Below the pieces are notes generated by a model. That model ran no database searches. It saw nothing but the letters and a program-made list of their open reading frames with translations, and was not told the origin of the DNA. A stretch of 64,000 nt of DNA, from the NCBI GenBank assembly GCA_022414725.1, contig CM039462.1, forward strand, positions 11,833,173 to 11,897,172, given 5' to 3'. Below are positions 21,629-33,436 of the stretch, piece after piece. This DNA comes from Microglena sp. YARC. Its lineage: Eukaryota > Chlorophyta > Chlorophyceae > Chlamydomonadales > Chlamydomonadaceae. How positions within the stretch are numbered: the stretch's first letter is position 1; each line of letters begins with the position of its first letter. The position numbers and the translations under genes are program-made.

Positions 21629-21972
21629 AGGGTGTGTTTCCAGTGGGGCAGGGGCTGGTTTCTCGCTGACGTCAAATTGTCCATGTTCTGAAAGCCTCAA
21701 ACCTCATCGAGAGAATCCTGGAGAGAATACTTGGTGCTCGCCGGTCTGGACTTCAGCGGAGGGTCAGGGCTCCCGCTGAAGTTTTGCAATCCGCTGAAGT
21801 CCACGTAGGATCCGCTGAAGTCCACGTCGGCCTTCAGCGGTCAAAAAAGCCAGCGTGGACTTCAGCGGGACATTGCAAAATGTCAGCGGAACCCCACTGG
21901 AAACACTTCGTGCCAGCGTGGACTTCAGCGGAACTTCAACGGTGACCGAAAACCCCACTGGAAACACACCCT
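21629..21972. mobile_element. TIR element with subterminal repeats
   Basis: Its 20-bp ends are perfectly inverted: AGGGTGTGTTTCCAGTGGGG at 21629-21648 and its complement at 21953-21972. Inside, the motif CCGCTGAAGTCCACGT or its complement recurs about six times in both orientations between 21750 and 21935, as transposase-binding subterminal repeats do. No TSD is evident. Confidence 0.75.
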
Positions 21973-22099
21973 AAGGTGAGGGGACCGAGGGCGGGGGCTC
22001 AACCAACACGCGCTCAAAAAGTTCGCCGGTTAAAATTTGGAGTTCCCTCGTGTACCCTATGCTCTAAACCGGTCAAAATCGCCGCAGGTCAGTATTCTT

Positions 22100-22350
22100 C
22101 TCGCCCCCCCCAACTTTAGAACAGGGGGGGGGGGGGGGGGGGGCGGGGGCAGGAGATTTGGCTTGCGGGGCCGACGGGGGTAAGGAGATGGTGGGAGGGT
22201 AGGAGAGGGGAACTGATGGGTAGACGCAGTGGGGGGGGTTGTTGTTGCGGGGGCAACGCGCTGGCGGTCCAGCGGGGTCTTGGGTAGACTCAGAGAGGGG
22301 GTTGTTGCGGGGGCAACGTGCTGGCGGTCCAGCGGGGTCTTGGGTAGACT

Positions 22351-22386
<36 letters not shown>

Positions 22387-22390
22387 CTGG
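22100..22390. repeat. Poly-G tracts and a 60-bp tandem duplication
   Basis: Poly-G at about 22126-22143 and 22357-22386. A 60-bp unit (GTTGTTGCGGGGGCAACG ... GGGTAGACTC) is duplicated at about 22239-22298 and 22299-22358, and GTTGTTGCGGCGGCAAC recurs at 22452. Proline-rich frames here are tract translations. Confidence 0.85.
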
Positions 22391-23025
22391 TGTTCCAGTG
22401 GTGTGCCTAGCAATCAGAGGAGATTCTGCACCTGGGATCCTTTTCCTTCGGTTGTTGCGGCGGCAACTGTAGAAGGCACTGCAGGTGCGCGGGAGCTCGG
22501 GATCTACGGACAGGGTAACAGGCTTGATGCGCTCAACTCTGTTGCAGTGGAGCACGTTGCGGCGTTGATGAGCAATAACCTTTAGCTTTCCGGAGTAATA
22601 TGTCTGGAGCACTCTCACATGGAATGGACTAGGGCGTGTGCTTACAATCGAGATAGCATGTCAGGCGACATGGCAGGTATAAGAAGAGAAAGGCGACAGT
22701 ACCTCAGGGTACTGCCGCCGGTAGGTGCTGGCCCTATCGGGCAGAGGCACTACAATGGAAGCTTCCAGGCAGAGGGCCTGGCGCACTAAGACACTCTTGC
22801 TGAACCGGGAGAACCGGTCTATAACATGAACAGCCCGGGGTTGTTTTTGAAAACTCATGTAACAATCCAACCCTTGCACAAAAAGCGTACATCTATTCAA
22901 ATTAATGCCACAGCATCCTTTAGCACTTTTGCATAGATGAGGATTTCCGTCTCAAAGGGTGGGTCACTGGGTCTCCCAATGAGCCCTACTCGAAAGATTA
23001 TAAGTTAAGCTGTCACAGGGTTACA
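22391..23025. other. Intergenic, nothing recognised
   Basis: No gene, repeat family or motif is evident. Confidence 0.5.
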
Positions 23026-23053
23026 CCTAAACCCTAAACCCTAAACCCTAAAG
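23026..23053 (+). repeat. Interstitial telomere-type repeat (CCCTAAA)n
   Basis: About 3.5 perfect copies of CCCTAAA, the plant and green-algal telomere unit, lie within unrelated sequence on both sides. Confidence 0.85.
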
Positions 23054-23992
<939 letters not shown>

Positions 23993-24624
23993 GACCATTG
24001 GTTCAGACCATGTACCCCCCCCCCCCCCTCCCTCCTCTGCCCTGGGCATAATATGTGGTGGATCTCTAACCCAATAGCATAAATGGACTGGTATTAAGTA
24101 GAGGAACACTTGGAGGAACACCCTACTTCCACTCCCATGTCATTCTGAGGGCTAGAAAAAAGTGCCAGGAAAGTACAATTGTTTTTGAAAGTTCCAGATT
24201 TTCCCCTCGCCCCCCCCTCCGTGGCCCCAAACTTTGTAGGACTTTTTTCTACTGGGCCAAATTAAGAAATAAAACCGGATTCTTCATCCTCTTAATGATA
24301 TCTACACAGTTGGGTGATGGTGTCATTTTGGTTAGAAGTTGCCCCCCCCTTGGTACTAAGCTACGGTATTAAAAGCTGATAGTGGCACCCCAAAGGCTGC
24401 AGGTAGCACCATGGTGGTACGTGAGGGCACTTAAAGGATTTCCTTGAAAATCAAACCGACCGAGAGCCGCCTGAAAGGTGTGGAGCCGGGGTGCCATGTA
24501 CCATAATCAAGGTCGAGTTACAACTTGATGCATGAGTCCAACGAATGCAACACATAACATATAAAAATATGCAAGAAAAAAATGATATAAGAACAAAAAG
24601 GTCTATTAAACGAGATCTATTTTG

Positions 24625-24725
24625 TAGGAGGGGCGACGCCATTCATACTAAATCCTCCGGGTCGCTGGTTCCTGTCGGGAGACCCACCTGGATCCTGGGG
24701 TGAAAGTTTTTCACAACTAAAAAAA
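24625..24725 (+). repeat. Dispersed repeat, also at 58398-58500
   Basis: Both copies share GGAGNGGCNACGCCATTCA, an AATCCTC block, CTGGTT, TGTCGGGNGACCCACCT and GGGGTGAAAGT...TTTCACAACTAAAAAA. The A-rich 3' end suggests a retroposed (SINE-like) sequence, but no full Pol III promoter is clear. Confidence 0.65.
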
Positions 24726-24811
24726 GAATTAAATTTAAATGAGGACGCGACGCATGTAGTAGTAGCAATAGCTAGCTAGGCAGTAGGTTGCCAACTAAGA
24801 GTCGTGGAGAT

Positions 24812-24961
24812 CAGGGTCCTACTACAGTGCAGTGCCGCGCTGACTTTTTGAGCCCCTCTGCGCGTTTCGCGCAGTTTTTCAACCCCCGTGGGCGCAGCGC
24901 GCAGTTTTTGCGCTTTTTGCACTAAAAAGCGCTGACCAATTTGGCAAGAAGTAGTACCCTG
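24812..24961. mobile_element. hAT-type MITE, 150 bp
   Basis: TIRs are CAGGGTCCTACTAC and the complement of GTAGTACCCTG; the 8-bp TSD GTGGAGAT is perfect (24804-24811 and 24962-24969). The interior GCGC/AGTTTTT blocks and GCGCTGACCAATTTGGC match the ends of the larger element at 42620-44173. Confidence 0.92.
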
Positions 24962-24969
24962 GTGGAGAT

Positions 24970-25575
24970 ACATAAGCGCATGTCTATGTTAATAATGAGG
25001 CCCTAAACAGTGCATGATAATATATCATACGCATGGAAGCACAGAGAGTGTTGGCTGCAGATAATATGCAGAAGTTCTAGATATGAAATACACACAAATC
25101 AGATTTCCATTGCCTAGCTAGTAAGTGTGTCCATGACTAAGTATGGACAAGGCAGATACTTGGTACATTGATTGGGACCAAGTTGATGAGCTGCTTGCCT
25201 TGTATCGTGCTGTAAAGCAGCTGCAAGATACAAGCAGAGATCCACTTATGAGGGAGACAAATATGAATGAAAGAGTATTGAGAACAAACTCAGGGCCCCC
25301 GTCAGTAAAACGCTGGTTTGGGGTTCAGTTCATCATTTCTTTTTAAGCCCTCCCTATGACGGCTACATTTTGATTTCATCTATACAAAGCAAACCGGGAG
25401 AGTATGGACCCAGTTGCTCACATTGCAATACATCCTGCTATTTTGCATCCCCTAGATTGAATGCACCACAAGCTGCAGACTAAGTACTTGATAATATCCA
25501 CACCCCGACCTGATGAGTCCCCCAAGCCTTCTAGGGGGGAATCGAACCCCCTACCCCTCCCAGGACAGGCATTAT
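24970..25575. other. Intergenic, with a tRNA T-arm-like motif
   Basis: 25287-25343 is a partial copy of the dispersed repeat at 1425-1556. On the minus strand near 25535-25555, GGGGGTTCGATTCCCCC has the form of a tRNA T arm or B box, but no cloverleaf can be built around it. Confidence 0.5.
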
Positions 25576-25673
25576 TGTCAGAGTGGTGAACTAAAGAGAC
25601 ACGGGTGCTATATCGGCATCTTGAGCTAGATGCCAATGTGGCACTCGTTTCTCTGTAGTTCACCACTCTGACA
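25576..25673 (-). repeat. 98-nt hairpin directly after a host stop codon
   Basis: Two 46-nt arms, each starting TGTCAGAGTGGTGAACTA in opposite orientations, differ at about six positions and enclose only a few loop bases. It starts 5 nt past the TAA (25679-25681) of the minus-strand host gene, so it should fold in that mRNA's 3' UTR. It could be a fold-back element or a microRNA-like precursor. Confidence 0.85.
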
Positions 25674-25678
25674 CTGAC

Positions 25679-25954
25679 TTAGCAGCTCAATGCAACCAGA
25701 CTAGGCTGTGCCAATAAACTCCAGTTGAAAGTAGGGATCCTTGGGGTGTCAATGGACTCAGTGGATGCTATGCTTTCATAGCCACCATGGATGCATGCCT
25801 CCTCGCAACTATTAGTCCTGATCTTCACATCCATGTCGACTCGGTAGTGCTCCATGTCGGAGATGGCGAAGAGGCTCATGGTGATTTGCCCAGCAAACTC
25901 AGAGTTGATGCGCTTGCAGGCAGCTTCCAATTCTGTGCACATCTGCGTGTGCAT
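25679..25954 (-). CDS. Host gene A, exon 2 (unknown small protein)
   Basis: The exon is preceded by a pyrimidine-rich acceptor ending TTGCAG and starts with ATGCAC in phase 0. Its 91 codons include MHTQMCTELEAACKRINSEF and HYRVDMDVKI. These align with MHGPMYLALQASCKSLNKEF and YFRIDMEVLD of the second exon of the paralog at 58109-58375. The function is unknown and no domain is recognised. Exon 1 lies 14.4 kb upstream at 40331-40555 because a large transposon occupies the intron. Confidence 0.75.
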   Translation of the reverse strand: MHTQMCTELEAACKRINSEFAGQITMSLFAISDMEHYRVDMDVKIRTNSCEEACIHGGYESIASTESIDTPRIPTFNWSLLAQPSLVALSC

Positions 25955-26035
25955 CTGCAAGGGGGTGAGGAGAGGTAGAAGGATGGGTAATTCATAGGAT
26001 AGGGCTCAATTTGGGAACTGAATAAGCTACACCAG

Positions 26036-26064
26036 AATGGGCGTTCCTGCTTCCCAACGGATTT
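26036..26064 (+). repeat. Left terminal inverted repeat of the 14-kb transposon
   Basis: Begins AATGGGCGTTCCTGCTTCCC; its mate is at 39997-40025. The immediately preceding CCAG is the target duplication. Confidence 0.92.
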
Positions 26065-26225
26065 CCAATCTTACGATCACTTTTTGGGGGTCTTTTGATA
26101 CTTTCCAAATGTTTGACAAAATATGCTTGAAATGAGCTTGGAAGACGGAGAAACGTACAGATTTCGAATGTTACAACGTTGAAATGCCATATTTTGTAAC
26201 AAAAGGTGTTAACATCAATTCGTGT

Positions 26226-26320
26226 CTTACAATTATAATTGTAAGAAATAAAGGGAAAGCGGACGGTTATAAGTCGGCAGGCAGAATTCAGCTTTTACAT
26301 CTTACAATAAAAATCGTAAG
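26226..26320. promoter_or_regulatory. Left subterminal palindromes
   Basis: CTTACAATTATAATTGTAAG (26226-26245) is a perfect 20-bp palindrome; CTTACAATAAAAATCGTAAG (26301-26320) is a near-copy. The same motif type recurs at the right end (39887-39906, 39961-39980). They are good candidates for transposase binding sites. Confidence 0.75.
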
Positions 26321-26359
26321 TATAATTCATTAGTAAAAAACGGCTATGTGTCAAACATC

Positions 26360-29300
26360 TTACTCCTCCTCCTCCCCCCCCTCCTCGTCCTCCTCTTCCT
26401 CCTCCTTCTCCTCCTCCATGTCCCCATCCCCATCTTCCTCCTCCTCCATCTCCTCCTCCTCAGCAATGTCTGCATTGTCTCCATCCGATTGCACAGCCTC
26501 TGCCCTGGTGTCCTTCTCAATGGATTGACAAGCTAGGAGCATGCTTGTGTGGTACTTTCTCTGGATCTTCATACCCTTGGTGGGTTCGCAGCTAAATTGA
26601 AATGCGTCAATGGGAATATCGCCCGTCCATGTTGCTTTTCTCCTAACCCCCACGGTAATAGGCACAAGCTTGTGGTCCATCCAATCTTCTGGCCAAGTTG
26701 GGTATTGTGTTTCAGTGTACACCAACTTCTGAGCCCCAGAGTACAAGGGCTTTAAATACACACATTCCACTTCTCCATTCACTGGTAGTGATTTGACCTC
26801 CACCACGTCCCATCCTCTCAATCCGCTAGAGTCATCCATTTGTACCTTGACCACAGCGACATGACCAACAACCAAATCAGTAGTGGGCTCGTAGGCTATT
26901 CTTCTATCCGGCTTCGTCCCTTGTGAAGAATATAAGTACAACACATCCTCCTCCTCTGGCCTTTCCATATTAGTCTCCAAAGTGTGTGCGACCTTCATAG
27001 TCTTGGCAATCTCGTTACTTGCAGGTAAAATGTCTGACACATCCATGGACAAGTCATCCAATGCTGCTATCAAGCGCTTGGCCATTGATTTCTCAGACTG
27101 TGTCAGAACACGACTGGTTGCTGACAACTCCGATGGGAAGTCGACAAAATGTTGGTCTTTCGGGTACTCCCCAGTCACAGCATCATCTGGTTGAGTGCTC
27201 CAATAACTCTTCTCAACGTTGAAGAAATCAGTCCACCACTTATTGCTGGCTTCCCAAGTTTCACGAAGCTTCTCGGCAATATGTTTGAAGGACTGGGCAT
27301 GGGATGGGCCATCGGCTGCTGGTTCATCCATCGGCTGCTGGTCATCGGCTGCTGGTTCTAGAAGGTCCTCCGCTGCGTGTCGTACACGGACATCAGCTAC
27401 GGGTCCTGCACGGTCGTCACCGGCGGTTTGTACAGGACCATCGGCCATGTGGCCTGCAAGGACGTCACCTCCGGGCTTCTCGTTATGAATAGTCTTCCAG
27501 ACAGCCGCCCAGTTTGCCTCGATATTCTCGAGCTCTTCAATCTTGATCTTGGGGCTTCCTTAAATACTGTTCTGGTGTCCACCATTGGGAAGCCTTGGAG
27601 GACGTAAATAGGTTCAGCGTCATTGTCCCACTGTCCTCTCCAAGATCCTGACTCGTCATACTCCTTGAAATAGACCCCTGCAATTGTTGGTGTGCAAACA
27701 TGTATTGTATATTAGTGAATCATTTAGGACACCCATATTCCTCCCGACTATACTCGGGAGCATCCCTTGGATAATACATCCTAGGTCCTAGGTACAACTT
27801 CCTTTGTATCATTTAATTTATATTGAAGACTGTACATGTAAATCAATGAGGACATGGCACACCCACATTCCTCCCGAGCATAATCGGGAGCATTGTGCAG
27901 ACAGTACATACACGCTTGGTAGCATTTAATTTGTAAATATCAGTATATCAAGTATTCTTACCGACTCTCCCGTTGGGACCTTTCGTTATCTTGAATGCGT
28001 GTAAACGGCGATTAACTCCTTTGACGGTGCTAGTGCCATGACCGAACAACTTGTAAACGTTGTCTAGGAGGACAGCGGAGAAGTCCCCTATAGAGGTCAC
28101 GACGTCTTGCCTTGTGTAAGGGCCCATTTTCTTGAATAAGTTACCAACAATGCCCATCAGATGGTCCAGGGTGTACACTTCCATGTTCTTTAACCCTTGC
28201 GAGATCACTGAGTACTTTTGGTCAAGATTGCTATGTGTGTGTCCGGGAGGGAGGAAATGGACGTACACTTCCTCAAACCAGTTCATCTCAACCAACAAGG
28301 ACAAGTATGCGAACATGAAAGCGTTCTTGTTGTCCTTTGCCGCGTTGTCCATTTGCAAGAAGCAATACGGTGGAAGCTGCCCCTCTTCTTCAAGGACCCG
28401 GTTGAAGAAATGTTGGAAGCATGATATAGTCAGATTGATGGACTGCGAGTAGAATGGCAAAGCCCAATAACCAATGAAGCCTCTTCCTTGGGAGAATAAT
28501 CCTGAGTTAACATAGAAGGAAACATGAAGTCAGAATATTAGCATTATTTTGTTAAGTAATCATTTCAAGTTTTAAATACTGTGTATGCTCCCGATTGTGC
28601 TCGGGAGGACATGTCCTACATGCGCTGTATTTGTACTCACCCATGATGCGTGTCTTTAGAAGTTCACCTCCTGCGGTCTTCTTTGTATGTGAGAAGTGGC
28701 GTGACTGAGGAAGATTAGTCTTCTTGTTGTCCATTGCATCAGCGGATGCGTGCAAGAAGAGCTTCGGATACTGTTCAGACAGTTTTTTCACGGATGTCAT
28801 ACCTACGCCGACCAATGGAAATCTGATTACGGTGCACAGCCTGACTCTGACGAAGTTCATCAACTGCTGGCTGAAACGTAGTGGTCAGGAGTCTGGCTCG
28901 GTACTTGACGCAGTCGTCGCACTTGGCAAAAGGCTGCCAAGTCTTTATCTTCACGTTCCACCAATGTGCATGCCATAGTTTACGCAAACTGCTGTATAAT
29001 GTTCTGGGAGGAACCATGCCGTTCTTCTTCATGTCCCTAAAGACAGCTTGCTTGCTTGGAAATATGCCGCAATGTAAAAAAATCAAAGGGCGCATGACCT
29101 TAGATTTTTTCCTTCCTCTAGATCCTGGAGCATATGAAGTCTGGTGCGGCATTGACTCCCCAAACTCATCTACGAGAGATTTCATCGCAGCGTTGAAATT
29201 GTCCCTCAACACTGCGGGAGCACTCCTCTTCCTCCTCACCTTCACAGCAGGTTCAAACCTAGACAGGGTCCAATGGAACGAGGTTAGGTCGCTTATTGTT

Positions 29301-30074
29301 ATGGATGCTCCCGATTATAATCGGGAGGGTAGAATTGATCATTATACGGTTGCCTGATGTATTGGGTTGTCCCGAGCATAATCGGGAGGAAGCAAAGTGC
29401 ACTGTAACCACATGAGAATTCGGGATAACTTACTCTCTGTTGTTTTTGATCTGACCACTTATCGCAAGCCATGCATTTGAACCGATTACGGATGCAGCCT
29501 GATAAAATGACTTGCAAACGTCAACGCCCAATATCCTGAACGAGCAAAATAATCGTTAAGTTCGAGTCATAATACATTTCAAAAATCTTTAGGCGCATCA
29601 GGCGCATCAGGCTCTTCAGGCGCAAGATCAAATTATTGACAACCTACCTTTGTGAGTAACGGTTCTACACGGATGTAACAATTTCAAATTTCAAATTACA
29701 ACCTACCTTGTCGACACACTCCTTGTCCCTGTCTTGCGATCCCGCTTGCTTGCCAGTGCATTCAATTCGATGTAGCATCGACGTTGCCTTTCGGCAGGTT
29801 CGAGCTCGGCGAATTCATTTCGTCGTTCGCGAATTACATCCTGTGGGAGTACCAAGTGACATGTGTTCTTGCACTTACAGGTAATAAGCTTGTCGAATTG
29901 ATTCACGGTATCAGAGTTGGTAACTATGTCGCTCTCTTCGGCTGGCACGGTTTCGATCGCATCGTCGCCACTGGAATTCTCGAAATCTAGTTGTCGACGT
30001 CGAGGTACCGGCAACATAGGCTCAACCCAGTGGTGTATGCCCAATCCAATTCCTGGGGAAGGGGTAGCGTCCAT
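26360..30074 (-). CDS. DUF7869-like transposon protein, five exons
   Basis: Exons by splice sites with matching phases: 30074-29710, 29535-29434, 29291-28641, 28501-27962, 27677-26360. Exon 1 carries a CKCKNTC cysteine cluster; exon 2 has ILGVDVCKSFYQAA; exon 3 has a CDDC zinc pair, then ASADAMDNKKTNLP; exon 4 has CFLQMDNAAKDNKN and HFLPPGHTHSNLDQ. These are hallmarks of the DUF7869 family of transposon-like proteins; treating the MDN aspartates as DDE catalytic residues is inference. The last exon ends in a long Glu/Asp tail. One-base frameshifts are apparent near 28785 (A6 run) and 27553 (C4 run). Likely role: transposase or recombinase acting on the TIRs. Confidence 0.82.
27738..27895 (-). 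repeat. Two intronic CTCCCGA/TCGGGAG palindromes
   Basis: TCCCGACTATACTCGGGA near 27743 and TCCCGAGCATAATCGGGA near 27873 lie in intron 4 of the DUF7869-like gene. Related palindromes are in intron 3 (near 28588) and intron 2 (near 29308 and 29373). Confidence 0.85.
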
Positions 30075-30404
30075 TTTGCCCCTTCCCCTCAAAGAAACTA
30101 AGCCTGCCAAGATGATAAGAAGGAATCGACAGTGGGCCTGCCGTCGGGTGAGTGATCGCGGAACCCGGGACCAGCCAAATGTACCGGGGTCGATCTGTAC
30201 CGCTACCAGCAGACTAGACCGGGACCAGCAACTTCCGACTATACTCGGGAGCTTTGACATAGACCGGGCCTAGCAAACTGCAAGGGCTAATACTGTAAGA
30301 ATCAATTCGGGAACACAAGACTGTATTTTGCAGTACGTGAATAACTAGAGGCCATAGTTCGACGCTGTCCAAGGTCCTATCAGTTTGCTTGCTATGTCGG
30401 TATT
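30075..30404. promoter_or_regulatory. Divergent promoter region of the transposon
   Basis: This is the 330 bp between the start codon of the left gene (30074) and that of the right gene (30405). It contains one copy of the palindrome half-sites near 30234 (CCGACTATACTCGGGAGC). No TATA box is obvious. Confidence 0.5.
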
Positions 30405-31202
30405 ATGCCGCCGAAGGACCCTGACGAGGTGAATTCTTTTAAGAGACCCCTTCTTCCTAACTTCCAACCTACGCAAACCGATTCACGTCGTAAACAAACG
30501 CGGAGAGACATTTTCTCCAACTTCGTAACAAACCATTCAAGGGTTGTTCCCGGGAAAATACCTAAGCAGCAGCCTGTGCAACCTAAACCTTTACGCTCTG
30601 GTGCTGTAGCTACCCAGCCTGCGAAACCTCGACGACCAGCTGCAGTGCCTGCGCAACCTCGACAAACCAGCTGCAGTGCCTGCGAAACCTCGACTGTTGC
30701 AACCTAGGACTCTGTCCTTCAATACAGTTGAGAGCTTTGCGAACAGTAGCATGTCCCCTCCAAAAGGTGGTGGTGTCACAAGCAAGTCTAAACAAGTCCG
30801 TGCAGCAGAAAACTTACCTGAGGAACGTACACCAGGAGCTGATGCGGTAACACGTGAAGGGGTAAGAGAGGGGCCACCACAACAACCACCTATTGGTTGG
30901 GTTGAAGGACCTCACAACCCTGATGGACCCCTTGGATTTACCGAGATCGCCAGAGATGAAAGTGATGCAGACTCCAAATTGTATTGGGCACCATATGTCA
31001 CCTTCACCTACGTGGGTAATGAAGAGGATCGATTAGGCGTGCACAAGATAGGTATCGTCGCATGGGACAGTGAACGAGATGCGCTTCTTCGCAAGGGTAG
31101 GAAGTCCCCCTATCAGCTCTGCATAGACGACTTGATGGACTATGGAGGAAGGACAGAACAAGATGGAAAGCAAATCTTTATTCCGTGCCCGGCTATAGTC
31201 AA
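30405..31202 (+). CDS. Right transposon gene, first exon (unrecognised)
   Basis: The ATG at 30405 opens a basic, proline-rich N-terminus (PKQQPVQPKPLRSG) with a 30-nt repeat encoding PAAVPA-type units. A one-base insertion in an AAA run near 30655 shifts the frame, after which the ORF continues with YWAPYVTFTYVGNEEDRLG and YQLCIDDLMDYGG. It ends at a strong donor AA/GTAAGT (31203). The phase does not fit the next exon as I read it, so this may be a separate gene or contain another indel. No known domain is recognised. Confidence 0.6.
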
Positions 31203-31289
31203 GTAAGTTCAGATGGGTGTTGCTTATGAATTTGGACTGCATGTATTCTGAGTACATGTTTTCTGTATCATTCTCTTGTTGGGTTTGTC

Positions 31290-32425
31290 AATGCTCCCGA
31301 TTATGATCGGGAGGACTGTGCGTATTCCGAGTACATGTTTTTTGAATCATTCGCTCGTTTGGTTTGTCAATGCTCCCGATTATGATCGGGAGGACTGTGT
31401 GTATTCCGAGTACATGTTTTCTGTATCATTCGCGCGTTGGGTTTGTCAATGCTCCCGATTATGATCGGGAGGACTGTGTGTATGCCGAGTACATGTTTTC
31501 TGTATCATTCGCTCGTTGGGTTTGTCAATGCTCCCGATTATGATCGGGAGGACTGTGTGTATGCCGAGTACATGTTTTCTTAATCATTCGCGCGTTGGGT
31601 TTGTCAATGCTCCCGATTATGATCGGGAGGACTGTGTGTATTCCGAGTACATGTTTTCTTAATCATTCGCTCGTTGGGTTTGTCAATGCTCCCGACTACG
31701 ATCGGGAGGATTGTGTGTATGCCGAGTACATGTTTTCTGTATCATTCGCGCGTTGGGTTTGTCAATGCTCCCGATTATGATCGGGAGGACTGTGTGTATG
31801 CCGAGTACATGTTTTTTGAATCATTCGCTCGTTGGGTTTGTCAATGCTCCCGATTATGATCGGGAGGACTGTGTGTATGCCGAGTACATGTTTTCTGTAT
31901 CAGTCGCGCGTTGGGTTTGTCAATGCTCCCGATTATGATCGGGAGGACTGTGTGTATTCCGAGTACATGTTTTCTGTATCATTCTCTCGTTGGGTTTGTC
32001 AATGCTCCCGACTACGATCGGGAGGACTGTGTGTATGCCGAGTACATGTTTTCTTAATCATTCGCGCGTTGGGTTTGTCAATGCTCCCGACTACGATCGG
32101 GAGGACTGTGTGTATGCCGAGTACATGTTTTCTGTATCATTCGCTCGTTGGGTGTGTCAATGCTCCCGATTATGATCGGGAGGACTGTGTGTATTCCGAG
32201 TACATGTTTTCAGTATCATTCGCGCGTTGGGTTTGTCAATGCTCCCGATTATGATCGGGAGGACTGTGTGTATGCCGAGTACATGTTTTCTGTATCATTC
32301 GCGCGTTGGGTTTGTCAATGCTCCGAATATGATCGGGAGGACTGTGTGTATGCCGAGTACATGTTTTCTGTATCATTCGCGCGTTGGGTTTGTCAATGCT
32401 CCCGATTACGATCGGGAGGACTGTG
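31290..32425 (+). repeat. Palindrome array 1, 79-bp unit, 15 copies
   Basis: CTCCCGATTATGATCGGGAG (8-bp stem, 4-nt loop) or a close variant occurs every 79 bp from 31294 to 32399. Between palindromes the unit has GGACTGTGTGTATGCCGAG, TACATGTTTTC, ATCATTCGCGCGTTGGG and TTTGTCAATG. One copy (near 32319) has lost a base. The array fills the 1.28-kb intron between GTAAGT at 31203 and the acceptor TTACGCAG at 32481. Repeat-derived ORFs across it are not genes. Confidence 0.95.
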
Positions 32426-32481
32426 GGTTTTTCTCTACATAATCTGAATCATTTGCTCTACCAACCTATTGTCTTACGCAG

Positions 32482-33275
32482 CGTCCACGATGACGGGTAC
32501 CGTGGAAGTAAAAGTCAACGCGGGCGAGCAGGTTTTGGGATGCGGTGTCATGGACGAATGGACCAAGGCGCGCCAAGAGCCAATGAACATTGAAGTCGTT
32601 GCTGGTGGACCAGCCTTCAATGTTACGGCTACGCACACTCACTGGTTGAGGTTTCGCGGCGAATGCAGGCCAATGTGTGGAGCTGATGCTTTCTGGTCGA
32701 CACTCACCCTTGCGGGATCCAAGCCAGCCCAGATGAAGTTACTAGCGTTCGGAGGCCCATGTCTGGAGCCCTATCAAGCATACCAGTTCACATTCTCGCT
32801 CTACTCATGGTGGTATAAAAATGCGCGGCCCTTCTGTTAGCGTCGGCAAGGGCGGATTTATCGCCGACAAAGACCTGGTGGAAAGTAAGGCGTGGGTTGA
32901 GACATGCGAAGGAAAGCTCGGGAAACGATTTCAAGGACTTTGGTCCTGGCGACAGGAGGTCACCTCGATCTTTACAAAAAGAGCCTTCACCTGACGCCGG
33001 TAAGAGAGCAATCGAACGGACTGTACTGGTGCACCACGGCTCAGGTCGAATTTTCAAATCTGACAGGTACATTTGAATATTACGTACGCTGTGAGATGTA
33101 CACCGTTCGAAACAACCATTGTGTCCTGACCGCAACTGCCGCTTTCAAATTCGATAGGATATTGCGTAACTTCTGCACTCTTTCCATTTCCTTCAGGCTC
33201 CGCGAAGAAGGCAGGAAGGAAGCGACGAGATCAGCCCACTACAATCAACGAAGAGGGCAGATCGCCGACAACTTT
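32482..33275 (+). CDS. Right transposon gene, exons 2 and 3
   Basis: Exon 2 (32482-32999) reads MTGTVEVKVNAGEQVLG ... CGADAFWSTLTLAG ... SLYSWWYKNAR. After a frame change near 32830 it continues GGFIADKDLVESKAW ... RFQGLWSWRQEV, with a second frame change in an A5 run near 32978, and ends CCG/GTAAGA. Exon 3 (33197-33275) encodes a basic stretch (KKAGRKRRDQP) and ends TTT/GTAAGT. Exon 2-3-4 phases agree. An in-frame ATG at 32489 could be an independent start. Function is unknown. Confidence 0.6.
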
Positions 33276-33436
33276 GTAAGTTCATCGTATTCAAATTGTT
33301 ATCTCCTTTCGCAATCGATCACTCGTTCAGCGTGAATGAACCATTGCAGTCAAGTCTATTCCCTGCATCGTAGTCATGTCGATCGCATCAACTTAAACAC
33401 GCGCGTCACTGATTTTGAATACCGTCCTCCTTGGGC

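Noticed and set aside
22057..22618. Proline-rich ORFs
   Set aside because: Translations of poly-G/C tracts and a tandem duplication; no other coding evidence.
25530..25556. tRNA gene (GGTTCGATTCC box)
   Set aside because: A T-arm-like stem is present on the minus strand, but no anticodon arm, D arm or acceptor stem can be formed; at most a SINE relic.
31290..32425. CRISPR-like array of regularly spaced palindromes
   Set aside because: The whole 79-bp unit is repeated with no unique spacers, it lies in an intron of a eukaryotic transposon, and no cas genes are present.
31276..32447. Series of short similar ORFs (VNAPDYDREDCVYAEYMF-type)
   Set aside because: They are the 79-bp repeat unit read in different frames, within an intron.
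33197..33275. 79-nt exon 3 equal to the array period
   Set aside because: The exon sequence shows no similarity to the array unit, so equal length is probably coincidence.
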